Shown piece after piece: positions 1-10,784 of a stretch of 64,000 bases of DNA (positions within the stretch are counted from its first letter, which is position 1; each line of letters begins with the position of its first letter). The notes beneath the pieces are model-generated. The model was not told the DNA's origin. It made no database searches and saw only the letters and a list, made by a program, of their open reading frames with translations. Where the stretch lies: positions 14,571,501-14,635,500 of the forward strand of contig NC_085112.1 in NCBI RefSeq assembly GCF_030269925.1, in the 5' to 3' direction. The position numbers were made by a program, and so were the translations under genes. This DNA is from Bombyx mori. Lineage: Eukaryota > Arthropoda > Insecta > Lepidoptera > Bombycidae.

Positions 1-849
1 GGTGATGTGTGACGTTAAGATGTCTATGGCTTCAGCGGTATCCTGAGGAGACGGGGTAGAGTCCGAGCTAAACGGGAGCGATGGTGGATCAGATTCAGCC
101 AGGCTGATGCCCAGCGTGTGCCAATCCACCACAGTCCTCGTGACGGGAACGGAGTCGGGAGCGCGACCGAGCTTCATAACGACGGGACGGTGGTCTGAAT
201 CTAACTCTGAAACTACTTCGATCGAGTGTAAGCTCAGAGTTACGTTTTTTAATAACGCTATGTCGAGTATATCCGGGCGATGTGCGATATTTAGCGGGTA
301 GTGAGTCGGGGTTAGCGGAGCGACGATATCGAAGGCGAGATCATCGACTAACGCGTCAAGCCGCCTGCCATTCGGGGTTGTGGTGTGTGAGTTCCACCTG
401 ATGTGTTTACAATTTAGGTCGCCCGCCAGAATGACAGAGCTCCCCATGCCGAGCAGCGCCTCGATATCACTGCTTAGAACGATCTTATCCGGTGGAAGAT
501 AAACGGACGCGATAACGATCGGCGCGTGTCCCGTCAGTGAGATTCGGCACACTGATGCTTCGATATTAGCGAGCGCGGGAGGATCGAGCGGGACGCAATG
601 CAGGGCTCTTCTATAGTAAATGACGGTACCACCACCACGAGTAGAGAGCCTGTCGTTCCTGACCATGTTATAGTTCGCGATTTTAGGGTCACGGCGCGCG
701 GGCTTAAGTAGGGTCTCCTGCACTAAAAATATATCAATTTGATGGTCACGCAAAAAGTCAGAAACCTGATCACGTTGATTTGCGAGACCGTAAGCGTTAA
801 AAAATCCTATCGTTACGGATAGGGGCTTTACTCTACTTATATACGCCAT
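1..849 (-). CDS. Jockey-clade LINE ORF2, endonuclease part, runs off the window
   Basis: The minus strand is open from an ATG at 847-849 to the window edge, about 283 codons. It is the N-terminal part of a non-LTR retrotransposon ORF2, an APE-type endonuclease that nicks the target for reverse transcription. Visible motifs in order are FFNAYGLANQRDQ (metal-binding Asn), LVQETLLKP (catalytic Glu), IVIASVYLPPDK, ILAGDLNCKH and SELDSDHRPVV (catalytic Asp-His). The protein aligns along its length with ORF2 of the full-length element at 44740-47622 but clearly differs, so it is a related subfamily. No stop or frameshift is seen in the visible part. The reverse transcriptase would lie left of position 1. 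Confidence 0.88.
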   Translation of the reverse strand, partial: MAYISRVKPLSVTIGFFNAYGLANQRDQVSDFLRDHQIDIFLVQETLLKPARRDPKIANYNMVRNDRLSTRGGGTVIYYRRALHCVPLDPPALANIEASVCRISLTGHAPIVIASVYLPPDKIVLSSDIEALLGMGSSVILAGDLNCKHIRWNSHTTTPNGRRLDALVDDLAFDIVAPLTPTHYPLNIAHRPDILDIALLKNVTLSLHSIEVVSELDSDHRPVVMKLGRAPDSVPVTRTVVDWHTLGISLAESDPPSLPFSSDSTPSPQDTAEAIDILTSHIT

Positions 850-852
850 TGA

Positions 853-1053
853 TTACCGGCGGAGTGAGGGGAGGACGTACGTATTTAATGACGCGTATAC
901 GTCAGCGTATTCTTGCACAACGGCGATAAAGTGTTGTGCAGTGGAGGCAGCGCGAATGGCGTCGCCCAAAGCGTTAACGCGCTCAAAGTTGATCGACTGA
1001 AAGAAGTCGATCGCTAAAGCGAGATTGTCGGACGCGGTCGGAGGGCAAATACC
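853..1053 (-). CDS. C-terminal remnant of Jockey ORF1 (5'-truncated element)
   Basis: Directly upstream of the ORF2 above, the minus strand encodes the last ~65 residues of ORF1 (AIDFFQSINFERVNALGDAI...). It matches the C-terminus of the complete ORF1 at 43105-44721 (RDFVTAVNFDRLRSFADAIR). It ends in TAA at 853-855, only 3 nt before the ORF2 ATG, whereas the complete element has an 18-nt gap. LINE homology stops near 1053, which is typical 5' truncation. The exact junction is uncertain by several bases. Confidence 0.7.
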   Translation of the reverse strand, partial: GICPPTASDNLALAIDFFQSINFERVNALGDAIRAASTAQHFIAVVQEYADVYASLNTYVLPSLRR

Positions 1054-1590
1054 AAAGTCACATCACATCACAACAAACAAAATCTTTCTCAGTCAAAACT
1101 ATGAATAAATTAACATGCAAACGCGTCAATCAGATTATGAATTTACATGTTTATATTAAAAAAAAAAAACAATACAAATTATTTAAATTTTGAAGCTAAT
1201 GTAAAGCAATCATGCCAGTAATAAGCATTATTCCATTTGAAGTAATAAAATGAAATCGCATTACTGAATTCAAATGAACTGTGTCAACAAGACGAGATGT
1301 TTCGAAATGGTTCCGTATTTTAATACAATTAAAATCTAATTTTGAATGCATTTCTGAGATACACTCAAAGGAAAAATGTAAATAGGTCTCTTCTACTTTC
1401 TCAGCCGTTTTAGTGTTGACAAATTGGTCCTAATCGTTAAGTCGTATTGGAGGGGGATATTTTTTTGCGTCTTACTATGTCTGGTCATCTGTAGATAGTA
1501 ACAACTAGGTAGTAGCAGTAACTGCTTACTATTTTCTTCGTTGTTCACAATTACTGCTTTTGTTTTATCATTTCCGAGTTTTGAATACCA
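1054..1590. other. AT-rich stretch without a gene
   Basis: No coding frame, RNA gene or recognisable repeat was seen in this ~540-bp AT-rich stretch. Confidence 0.6.
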
Positions 1591-1777
1591 ATTTTTTTGT
1601 TATTGCTTAATTGGGTGGAGGATCTCACAATTCACCTGGTGTTAAGTGGTTAATGGAGCTCATAGACATCTACAACGTAAATGCCGTCATCTACCTTGAG
1701 ATATGATTTCTAAGGTCTCAGTTTTTATAGTACAACGGCTTTTCCACCCTTCAAACCGAAACGCATTACTGCTTCAG
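1591..1777 (-). mobile_element. Bm1: Bm1-type SINE, 5'-truncated and diverged
   Basis: The poly(T) at 1591-1598 marks the 3' tail of a minus-strand SINE. It carries the Bm1 tail and body blocks: TATTGCTTAATTGGGTGGA, CACCTGGTGTTAAGTGGTTA and CCTTCAAACCGAAACGCATT. Homology ends around 1777, so the tRNA-like head is missing. It has more mismatches than most copies here. Confidence 0.75.
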
Positions 1778-2621
1778 TAGAGTATCTATCTATCTACTTC
1801 CCCAAATACAGCAATTACTTTGTGTGCTGAGTGAAGCAAGTATGAGTACAGAGTGAATTATTTAAATGGAATTAAAGGAAATAAAAAAAAAAACAAAAAA
1901 CTATAAATTAGGTTCACTTTACTATATAGTAAGCGAAACATGTGATTTCCGTTCATTGCAAAAACAGTAACCATATTTTAGGCCACACCTTTAGATTACA
2001 CCTTTATAAGGACAAGATCAGTCTTAGTTCCTTAAGGATAATAAGATATTCTGATGGAAACGAGACGTCACTGATAATATTTCCAATAATACATAGATAT
2101 AAAAGCTTTAAAATGTATAATGCTTTATTATCTTAACTATTAGTGCAACAATGAACCAAAAAAAAAAATTTTTTTTTTTCGTTAAAGCTTGAAGGCAGGG
2201 TTCGCAGGAAAGTGTAAAAAGTCCCAACAAAGAACATCGTTTTTAAAGAAAATTACTGAACAATTCAATACAGAATACACACTGAGCAGGAAAGCAAGCA
2301 AGGCTTTTCGGGGTAAGAACGAAAATGGGATTTTCCTCTCGAAAATTTTCAGCCGAAGAACCCTAATAAGTCATTTATTATGTATTCCCGTCATGTCGCG
2401 AGAGCACCTTTGAATCTATCCAGTAAAATCTTCGCAAATTATGATGGACTGCGTCGCTGTTGTCGAGACAGGGGAGCGTGCTGAATTAATCCATCGAATT
2501 TTACAAATCTTAGACTTGTCTTTTCAATTACATTTGCGGAGTATTATTGTTTGAGTTTTATTTGTGCTTTCTCTGTATTTTAATAGATATATCAGGTTCA
2601 GTTCAACAGACTAATAGCATA
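1778..2621. other. AT-rich stretch without a gene
   Basis: There are A-tracts and short chance frames only. I see no motif-bearing protein or repeat in this ~840-bp stretch. Confidence 0.55.
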
Positions 2622-2735
2622 GTAGGCAGCGGCTTGGCTCTGCCCCTGGCATTGCTGAAGTCCACGGGCGACAGTAAACCACTCAACATCAGGTGGGCCA
2701 TGTGCTCGTCTGCCTAAAAGGGCAATAAAAAAAAA
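2622..2735 (+). mobile_element. LINE 3' tail, BMC1-like, severely 5'-truncated
   Basis: This is a copy of a tail that recurs across the window. It runs from GTAGGCAGCGGCTTGGCTCT to a CTCGTCTGCCTAAAAGGGCA block, followed by AATAAAAAAA. Longer copies (11572, 53404, 60885) show that it follows the C-terminus of a LINE ORF2. I recognise the tail as that of the Bombyx LINE BMC1 from memory only. Confidence 0.7.
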
Positions 2736-3034
2736 GTGGTATCTAAACCGCAGAGCAGAATTGTTTTCCTGTTTGATGCTATATAATAAAATAAATTAAT
2801 TAACCTCATATTTCAAATCGGTGGCCCCTACTATTATCTACCCGCGTGAGCACCCAGTAAAACTCAATCGTGTAGAGCGTTTATTTGTATTGCACAGATA
2901 TGTGAACGAACTCTTAGTCAAACTTGTGAACAATGGTTACTGGAGTCGTGGTACTTTCTCGTGTGGATTTACAGTACGCCTTACCACCAGAAAGGGTATA
3001 TTGATGTCACACCACGTGAGGACTCTCTACCGTT
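2736..3034. other. No gene seen
   Basis: AT-rich sequence grading into the LINE remnant that follows; no supported feature. Confidence 0.4.
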
Positions 3035-3740
3035 TCTCTCCACCACATCCTGGCCGGGTCGCTGGAGCGGGAGCTTTCTCCCAATGAGCCTGTACCCTCG
3101 GATGCCGCATTCCACCAACTGGTGGAAGAGACCGTAGATAACTTAGTCTCTCCCTCCTTCCTGGCACCCCCATTAGGAGAAGATCATTTCATCAGTAATC
3201 ATTTCATCATAAAATACACCTTAACGCCAGGTCTACCTGCTAGCAAAGACGCGCATGGCACGGGACGAGGGCGGTATTCCTCTCTTAGCCATTTTTTCCG
3301 TCCCTACAACAGTCGTGGCAAATATTACACGAATGTTCAACTCCGATATTTCCCGGGAACCTAGAAATTGGCCAACGGTATTGCCCTGTCCAAACCTATA
3401 AAAATAAAATTTAATTAATATTATTTAAGCAATAAAAAAAAACCTGGAAAGGAAATAGTGGAAAGCTCTCCAGTTATTGTCCAATCACCCTGCTGTCGCC
3501 TGTGTGGGATTTTTCGGCTGCTACTGAGATGAATTTTCATGTGTCCATGTCTTGCAAGACTTGGTAGGCCGGTGTAACTGGAGCCAGTACACGACCGCGG
3601 TCTTTTTCACTGGCGCGTGGGGCTGGTCTACAAGCTGTTGCGGAACGGACCTACAGCATGCCTACGTGCAGAGCCGGGGCTCCGCAGGAAGTGCTCTGTA
3701 GCCGACCTTCTACGCTCACTACACCGAAAACATTGAGCGG
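3035..3740 (+). pseudogene. Decayed Jockey-like LINE ORF2 (linker and RT parts)
   Basis: Broken plus-strand frames recall the endonuclease-RT linker and early RT of Jockey-clade ORF2. Around 3050-3180 one reads LAGSLERELSPNEP...FHQLVEETVDNLVSP, a form usual just before the RT domain. Near 3440-3510 there is KPGKE followed in another frame by SSYCPITLLSPVW, which corresponds to the usual KPGK...SYRPI.LLS block. At 3630-3650 GLVYKLLRNG matches the block after the first catalytic Asp motif. Frameshifts and stops are many, so it is long dead. Confidence 0.5.
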
Positions 3741-4574
3741 AGGGGGGCGTGAAAATCCAACGTGAAGTTGGCGCTACTTGCTGACAAAAGCGCCTACTTC
3801 ACGTCATCCGCACTCGCCTCTGTGACACTTACGAGGGTTCCCCCTTCCAGGAATCAACTTTGGGATCACACATGTGCATATATACAAATAGGATACCAGC
3901 ATATGATCTCACCCCTGCCCAGTAATGTTAGGGAGCCCATGCCGGGGCTCACCCTGAATCCTATTCCGCGCATCCATAAGAGGGTCTGACGATCTCTTTC
4001 TTCTGCTTGGTGTCCCGTGAATGATGTAGAGAAACTCAAACAAGCTAAAACTACGAACATAAATTCTGAATAAAAGGACAACTGTATACTAGTAAATTTA
4101 AGCAAATGCATAAATAACGAGCTTAATTGGGGGCGAAATGCGTTGCAGTTTTGATGAAAGGCTTGAAAAATTAAGTATCGACAAAACTTTTAGCTGCAGC
4201 GGTTAACACGCGCTTTTAAACGTTCGAACTTTCAGAGCTTCCTTCCGGTGAGGTCGGTACTTTTGGGAAATTCAGTTTAGAGCTTTTTATTTTGAAAGTT
4301 CGTGGTGAAAGGTGTTTACATATGCATAAATATGAAATCATGGGTTCTTTTTGGCTCGAAATATGCAATTCTGATGGTTAAGTACAACAATTCTACTTAT
4401 TTCTGCCGCAAACTAGTAATTTATTCTAGCCTTAAAGTTTGGGATAACCGTTATACATTATTGAGACGCCGACCTCATGTCTCAAGGTGGGTGGCATCAC
4501 TTTCATAGATATACTTTTACGGAGTGATGTACATCATATAGCGATACATAGACAAAAAAATTTTGTACGTATAT
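3741..4574. other. No gene seen
   Basis: Mixed-composition sequence with short overlapping frames on both strands that carry no recognisable motif. It may hold further LINE decay products at its left end. Confidence 0.45.
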
Positions 4575-4820
4575 ATTTTTTTATTGCTTAATTGGGTGGA
4601 CGAGCTCACAGCCCACCTGGTGTTAAGTGGTTACTGGAGCCCATAGACATCCACAACGTAAATGCGCCACCCACCTTGAGATATAAGTTCTAAGGTCTCA
4701 AGTATAGTTACAACGGCTGCCCCACCTTTCAAACCGAAACGCATTACTGCTTCACAGCAGAAATAGGCAGGGTGGTGGTACCCACCCGCGCGGACTCACA
4801 AGAGGTCCTACCACCAGTAA
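4575..4820 (-). mobile_element. Bm1: Bm1-type SINE, 5'-truncated
   Basis: Minus-strand SINE with its tail at 4575-4592 and good matches to the Bm1 body through GGTCCTACCACCAGTAA near 4805-4820. It lacks the internal AT-rich segment and the tRNA-like head, as is common for truncated SINE copies. Confidence 0.82.
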
Positions 4821-5395
4821 AGTCTGGTGTGTTTGCGATTGGTAAGTTTCGATATCTAGATAACAAAATATTAACAGTGTTACTGGCATGGGAAGGTTGC
4901 GTTCAAATCACGCACTCATCCATAAGCCAAAAAATGTCCACTTAGCTTCATGGGAAACCACATTTCAATCGTGTTACGAAACTATCTAACAAATCAATTT
5001 ATTGTTGGTCATACAATTTGACATGTCAATTGTCCAGTACACGCCTCTAGGTTTCTTGAGCTAAACATCCTCATCATCATCTGGCCGGCTAGTGAGATAA
5101 GTCAAAGCAGAACACTTTTAACCCTCATTACTTTTGCACCCCTAACGAGAAAGGGGTTAAATGTTGTATCGAAATAACTCTGACACTGATTTACGCAAAG
5201 TTCCTCTGCCGGTCTGAAAATTTATTGTCGGCTTAGAAACAAATTAATAATTAGGCATCGGAAATTATTGTTTGCAGCTCCGGATTTGTGTTATAGCATT
5301 AATATTCATAGGATCGTTTTTATTATAAACATGCTTTGTAACGTTATAAGACTATTAATTATTATGTTTTAAATATTCTGTGCGTATGAAATATT

Positions 5396-5785
5396 GGAAC
5401 GAAGTTCCTTATCGCGCGTTGTGAAAGGGGGCTAGACGGAAAAGATTCTTACGAAAAGTTGTCACGACACTTTTTAGATCCGTCATTCTGACCAATCAAC
5501 GTGTAGGCGCTTATCGCGTGACATTGCTCGTATCCGATTGGTCCGCGTAATGAGTACAGTTTCTCGAGATAGTGTTTCAACAATAGTAATTTAGTTCATA
5601 GTATTGTTTTTTTCTTCTTCATAATGCCGTAATTTATTATTAAATTTATAATTAATTTATTAAAAAATTAATTATATATATAAAATTATTATAATTTATA
5701 ATTAATTTATTAAAAAAAAAATTACAATTCCTTCACTAATTAATCGAAAGGAACTTCGTTCCATCCGGGTGTCCCTTGACACCTC
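5396..5785. mobile_element. Short inverted-repeat element (MITE-like)
   Basis: A perfect 15-bp inverted repeat, GGAACGAAGTTCCTT at 5396-5410 and its complement at 5748-5762, brackets about 337 bp. Just outside the right arm is a small hairpin, GGTGTC-CCTT-GACACC. The same hairpin-plus-GGAACGAA arrangement occurs at about 14592 and 55965, so this is a dispersed family. Inside are two inverted CCAAT motifs (GACCAATC near 5491 and GATTGGTC near 5536) and AT-rich direct repeats at about 5645-5716. No transposase is present, so it would be non-autonomous. The class is unknown. Confidence 0.55.
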
Positions 5786-5933
5786 TGTTTTTTTTTTTCT
5801 TTATTGTACACACACAGCTAATACAATATAATAATTGCGAAAAGTTATAAAAATGGCGAGCTTAACTCAACAATTGAGTTATCTACCAGATAAATATCGA
5901 AATAACTTAGAATTCATTCATTCATCACACACA

Positions 5934-6009
5934 TACGTTGCGTCTATGGGCTCCTGTAAGCACTTAACACCAGGTGGGCCGTGAGCTTGCCCAATAACCT
6001 AATAAAAAA
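5934..6009 (+). mobile_element. Bm1: Bm1-type SINE 3' end only
   Basis: A short plus-strand piece with GTCTATGGGCTCCTGTAAGC, CTTAACACCAGGTGGGCC and a terminal AATAAAAAAA. It corresponds to the last ~75 bp of the SINE. Confidence 0.7.
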
Positions 6010-6214
6010 AGCCGCATGCTAAGTTTGAGTAATTGCATCCTTATAACTTCCATAATAGCTTCACTAAAAGAAAATACATTTCAATTTTAATCTATAGCTT
6101 TGCTGATGGCGAGTCTCTTGTTAGAAATTTGAAATTGTTTAATACATTTAGAGGAGCTACAAATAAGCTATTGCTATTAACTTTCTCCGTGGATTATGAG
6201 CTTTGGTGACTATT

Positions 6215-6562
6215 ACTAATTCCTCCTCCTTCCGTCGATAATCCTCAGTGCTGAGGGTCGTGGCCTCCTCTAATAACTTTCTCCTGCATTATCTTGCGCC
6301 ATTTCTGCCTGTCCTAATTCTTCTTCTTCTTTCAGTGCCTCTTCAATCCTGAAAGTTGGCCGTTAGCTTCCTGTATTCATTTCTATCAGCAGACAGCCGG
6401 AACAGCTGTTCGACAGAGGCAATACCGGTCCACTCCCGGATATTCCGGAGCCATGACTTTTTTCTTCACCCAGCACGTCTCTTTGTCCACTTTGCCCATC
6501 ATTATCAGCTGCAGCAGCATGTATCGATCGTTCCTGAGCACGTGGCCGAGATATTCTATCTT
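6215..6562 (-). pseudogene. LINE ORF2 C-terminal remnant
   Basis: Reading the minus strand from about 6562 gives HKIEYLGHVLRNDRY, then in shifted frames LLQLIMMGKVDKE, a W-rich region, and LFRLSADRNEYRKLTANFQD. This is the usual C-terminal pattern of RTE/R4-like LINE ORF2 (glghv.R, .GK..G.R, drn.yr.l). Several frameshifts and stops are present. The LINE clade is uncertain. Confidence 0.5.
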
Positions 6563-7232
6563 GTGATTTTTGATAATTTTTCTGTCCTAATTACCTAACG
6601 ATAAATTAAGATAAGAATAAGACATTCGGAAGACGTGTATCATGCGATGCGGCTGTGTGTTCAAATTTGAAGGTAGATACCAATTTTTCAAGGAAATACC
6701 AATAAGGTATTCACGGGCGAATTCCACGATAAAAGGAATAATATATTTTAATAAAAGTGAAACCCACGAATTGTCGTGAAGGGTGTGTGTGACAAAGGTT
6801 ATATTTACACCACGGAATAGATAAATAAGGTTATTTATTATATTATACCTATTATACCTTATTTATCTATTCCGTGATTTACACAATACAATTCATTTTG
6901 ACCTCGACTCGGGATTGCATAGTACAATTTTATATGTACAATGAATAAACAAAAGCATATCATTAAATTAAGCTCATTTTTAAATCCTCTATATCATTCG
7001 AAATCACTTGGAGAGTTTTCCTCAAAACCCTAAAATTAATGCTTAATTTCTAGCTAGTCAGTTGAATTTCATGTTATAAAACATTAACACTGTTACTAAG
7101 ATAAATTATAATAACAGATTAAAGTTTCAATAAGCATGAAGTCGTAACTGCAAACGATTTGTTCATGCAATAATGAGTTTTCTATGTACTTTAAATAGAC
7201 AGAATATTTGAAAAAAATTACGACTGTTATTA
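6563..7232. other. No gene seen apart from a hairpin
   Basis: AT-rich sequence. The only structure noticed is the perfect inverted repeat at 6811-6876, listed separately. Confidence 0.5.
6811..6876. repeat. Perfect 21-bp inverted repeat with 24-nt loop
   Basis: Positions 6811-6831 (starting CACGGAATAGAT) and 6856-6876 are exact reverse complements, separated by an AT-rich 24-nt loop. As RNA this would be a 66-nt hairpin. It could be the core of a fold-back element or a hairpin RNA precursor; the sequence alone does not decide. Confidence 0.8.
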
Positions 7233-7451
7233 CTAGCTAGCGACCCGCCCTCGCTTCGCTTCGGAAACTGTAATTTATTATTGATTTCTCCACTATTTAA
7301 TGTATGTTATTATACATATAAACCTTTCTCTTCAATCACTCTATTTATTGAAAAAAACCGCATCAAAATCCGTCGCGTAGTTTTTAAAGATTTAAGCATA
7401 CATAGGGATATAGGGACAGAGAAAGCGACTTTGTTTTATACTATGTAGTGA
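7233..7451 (-). mobile_element. Non-autonomous Helitron-like element, family H2
   Basis: Read on the minus strand it starts TCACTACATAGTATAAAACA and ends GGGCGGGTCGCTAG, with flanking bases fitting insertion between A and T. The CTAG is duplicated here (CTAGCTAG at 7233-7240), so the exact end is uncertain by 4 bp. Related copies lie at 21555-21775 and 54216-54437. A TC start, CTRR end and no target duplication are the known Helitron hallmarks; the class assignment is inference. Confidence 0.62.
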
Positions 7452-7825
7452 TTTAGCAATCGCTTATTCGTCTTATAGTTTTGCAATACGTATGTACATT
7501 TCGGTTATAAATGGGCAGAAAAAAAAAAAGAAATCATCAAAGGTTTTCTCCATTCATGCGTTATGTGTGATTCTTCACGGTTGAAGTTAACCAAACCAGG
7601 TTATTAGCGCAAGGTTCCACATGAGTTTCTGTTTTATGGGACAGTCTTCCAATTGCTTCAATTTGAATGAATTATGTAGACACTAATTTGCGAATTCGGA
7701 TAACGTAATTGTCAATTATTTGGGCCAACGTTGCAGATTCGGTTATTTAGCCAATTATTTAGTATACAAACATATTTTATCCGTGTTCTTTGGCACAAGT
7801 TGAGTCTTATTCATTTTATGAACTA

Positions 7826-8116
7826 CTAGCTGACCCGTCAGACTTCGTAGTGCCTCAATCGATAAATAAAACACCTACACTTTTGTATAAAACAAACGTA
7901 AAACAAAAAAAAAGGAATCCGTCCGACGGGGGACACATCAAAGGAAAAACAAAATTGTTATTTTTATTTAATTCTGAGCATTTTCATATTTATCTACCTT
8001 TTAAACCTTCTCTGGATTTCCACAGATAATTCCAGACCAAAATCAGCCAAATCGGTCCAGCCGTTCTCGAGTTTTAGCGAGACTAAAGAACAGCAATACA
8101 TTTTTATATATAAAGA
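7826..8116 (-). mobile_element. Non-autonomous Helitron-like element, family H3
   Basis: On the minus strand it starts TCTTTATATATAAAAATG and ends with the small hairpin CTGAC-GG-GTCAG followed directly by CTAG. The flanks are A and T. A second copy is at 56767-57040. It has no coding capacity. Confidence 0.62.
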
Positions 8117-8194
8117 TTATATGAATATTTACGAATGACAATAAACTTATATTTTAAATAAACGAATACAACTAACAGAAAACATGCACCAGTA

Positions 8195-8520
8195 ATGCAT
8201 ATGTTGAGATCGATGTATGGAGTAACAAAAACAGGTAAAATTGGAAATGAATATATAACAATATGGGTAAATATGAGAGCAAGACCAGAACAAGACAGAA
8301 ATTAAAGAGTGAAATGTCATCGTGGTTTAGGCTTATAGGCGAAGAGAGGATGATCATGTAGCCGAAAATACTCTGAATATCAAAGTAACCGATCTGATCT
8401 GAGAATGGGGTGTCCTAAAAAGACTTGAATGGACTGTGTGACAGAGGATATGCGAGAAAAGGATGTATAACAGAACTGATGTATATGCGCTGACCCCACA
8501 AAACGTAGAATAAGGACATG
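8195..8520 (+). pseudogene. RTE-type LINE ORF2 C-terminal remnant
   Basis: Plus-strand pieces in shifting frames resemble the end of RTE-clade ORF2: MYGVTKTGKIGNEYI near 8215, then C-terminal words such as MDCVTEDMREKDVYN near 8430, and an end at GCTGACCCCACAAAACGTAG. The same ending (GCCGACCCCACCTAGTGGG on the minus strand) occurs in the clean insertion at 54461-54674, which supports the assignment. It is interrupted by many stops. Confidence 0.5.
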
Positions 8521-8634
8521 GTAGGCAGCGGCTTGGCTCTGCCCCTAGCATTGCTGACGTCCATGAGTGACGGTGACCATTTACAATCAGGTGGGCCGTA
8601 TGCTCGTCTGCCTAAAAAGGCTATAAAAAAAAAC
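8521..8634 (+). mobile_element. LINE 3' tail, BMC1-like
   Basis: Starts GTAGGCAGCGGCTTGGCTCT and ends GCCTAAAAAGGCTATAAAAA, abutting the RTE remnant on its left. It may be a separate, very short BMC1-type insertion. Confidence 0.7.
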
Positions 8635-8665
8635 GTGAAGAAAAAGATTAATCAGGCTCTAATCT

Positions 8666-9446
8666 CTAACTGACTCGGTGGTGCAGTAATAAGTGCCCCT
8701 TTTTCTTTTTTTTTCGGGCTAGGGCCCGAACCTCCTACCTGGTCCCCGCACGACGGTGTGGTATCCCCTGACCGCGGTCGCGCGCTGCGGACGTCGCAGT
8801 GCGGCGACGTTCTCGCGGGTCAGGGCATGGCACCAAACGGGTGCTCTGTAAAGTGCCATAGACCGCACCACCCCCATGTATAGGCGGCGCACTATCTTAT
8901 CGGGATGCCCGATGTTAGGAAGAAGCCGGCCGTCGCCATCAGCCGAGGGCCCAACTTTTTGAAATAAGCGCGGAAGCTCCACCGACCATCCAGTTCGAGG
9001 CCGAGGTACCTCAGTCCGGTCGCCTCGACCCCGATGCGAACGCCTCTGATCACGAGGTGGGCATCCGCAGGCGGCACCCGTCCCAGCCCGAAATAACAGG
9101 GCCCTCGGTTTTGTAGAGCGCCACCTCGAGCCCCAACCGGCGGATCCTTGTGCCACGACACGACTTGTGGGCCGACGACGTGTGCCACGCCTGCGCAAAC
9201 CAGTAATTAGCGCCCCTGGCTGTTGCATCGAAGGTCGTGGGTTCGATACCTACATCTGCCAAATATTAGTGTGATGAACAAGTTTAGTTGCTCTTTGTTT
9301 AGGTGTTTATTGTCTATATATGTATATATTTAAAGATATATAACTGTGTATGTCAGGCTCTGATACTTATTACGCAGGAAATCCTAATTTGGGACTGGAT
9401 GGCCGTGCGCGCTTTGTTCCCAATTAATTATTATTAGATTGTAGTG
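8666..9446 (+). mobile_element. tRNA-derived SINE (not Bm1), split by an R1-like insertion
   Basis: Joining 8666-8700 to 9218 onwards gives a tRNA-like head: an A-box-like TGGTGCAGTAATTAGCG and a B box GTGGGTTCGATACC at about 9237-9250. Its 3' body (CTCTGATACTTATTACGCAG ... GTTCCCAATTAATTATTATT) recurs at about 33590-33690, which shows a dispersed family ending in an ATT-rich tail. This is a tRNA-derived SINE different from Bm1. Positions 8701-9200 belong to the inserted LINE. Confidence 0.58.
8701..9200 (-). mobile_element. R1-like LINE, internally deleted derivative
   Basis: A GC-rich 500-bp insertion with its poly(A) (plus-strand T tract) at 8701-8716. It is flanked by a 17-bp near-perfect duplication, CAGTAATAAGTGCCCCT at 8684-8700 and CAGTAATTAGCGCCCCT at 9201-9217. 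On the minus strand, in two frames, it encodes the end of an R1-type RT: GLRYLGLELDGRWSFRAYF, then LYMGVVRSMALYRAPVWCHA. The RT is then joined abruptly to the last ~35 bp of the 3'UTR (GGTAGGAGGTTCGGGCCC), matching the end of the copy at 38489-39859. The C-terminal zinc-finger region and most of the 3'UTR are deleted. Confidence 0.75.
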
Positions 9447-9931
9447 TCTGCACCGTAGTCTGCTATGCTATTTCTGTTGTTTATCTTACAGTTTTCAGGA
9501 CGAGATTATAGATTTTTTTTATGTAACAACTTAATCTTATTCTTAAGTCAGAGGAAACATGCGAACAGATTTAGTTTTATTTTTATTTATTTTTCGGTTT
9601 CACAATAGACTTTTCAGTCATGCTGCATTATCATTACAATACATATCCAGTGTCTATTGTGTATTGAAATTATAATTTACTGTATAGAAGTCTATGAGTA
9701 TTTAGGTAAGCGATATTGTAATCAACGACCTTCACTTACTAATTTTCTATAGATGAAAACACTAAACATATTCATTCACTCTTGAATGCATTAATAATAT
9801 TAAAAACATAAATAAATTAATTAGTATTTCATTATTTTCGTTATTTAAATAATCTACATGACAGGCCGTTGGCTAATAATGTTATCAAATTTACATATAA
9901 ATCCACAATAATATCATAATATATTTTTAAC
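9447..9931. other. AT-rich stretch without a gene
   Basis: Nothing recognised on either strand. Confidence 0.55.
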
Positions 9932-10165
9932 CTAGATGTTTGGACGAGCTCACGGCCCACCTGGTGTTAAGTGGTAACTGGTGCCTATAGACATCTCCAA
10001 CGTAAATGCTGACACCCACCTTGAGACATGAGTTGTAAGGTCTCAGTTTTAACAGAACAACGGCTGCCCCGCCCTTCAAACCGAAACGCATTACTGCTTC
10101 ACGGCAGTAATAAGCAGAGTGGTGGTACCTACCCGTGCGGACTCACAAGACGTCCTATCACCAGT
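9932..10165 (-). mobile_element. Bm1: Bm1-type SINE, 5'-truncated
   Basis: Minus-strand Bm1 body from the tail (TGGACGAGCTCACGGCCCAC) through TCCTATCACCAGT. The tail lacks a clear poly(A), suggesting age. Confidence 0.75.
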
Positions 10166-10784
10166 TATATCATAAAGTTATCTTACAAACCGTCATTATT
10201 CCGATGTGAGTCATATCAAGCAGTTGTGATCGATATGTTGATGATTGGCGCTTGACTGCTAGGCCAAATAAACGCATTTTTGAAAAAAAAATCCCTTGAT
10301 TCCAAATGAATCTACTCGAACCTATCTTACAAGAATCAATCTTATCCAAACTAAAAATCTAAAAGTCTAAAAATCCAAAATATCGAACAAGTATCAATCT
10401 TATCCAAAACACACACCAAACATATGGTATCCCCAAAGCATACCCAAGCAAATATAAGAAAGGCACGTGTACACCGATTGTAAGAATTGTCGGGAGTCAA
10501 GTCACAGATGCGTGGAACGGTTCCGTCGACAAATTGTTTTATCGGAAATTACATCCAGAACCTTCTATACGATAAATTACAATTTTTCTAATGGAAACAC
10601 ACGCAGGGCTCGTTGAAGTGTAACTCGGTACAGCATCGACTACAATACTCCAAGAATTTAGAGAAAAAGAATATGGAGAGCTCTAAAAAAATAATAGGCA
10701 AATTTGGAAGGCTAGCACAGAAGTTGCATACATGGTTTTTTTTCTTTTTTGACCATACCTATTCATTGGTAGTCTAAAGGACTT
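10166..10784. other. No gene seen
   Basis: Unremarkable AT-rich sequence. A block of short near-repeats (ATCTTATCCAAA-type words) lies around 10330-10410. Confidence 0.5.

Noticed and set aside
5480..5560. Inverted CCAAT boxes as a host promoter
   Set aside because: They lie inside a dispersed inverted-repeat element and no gene follows.
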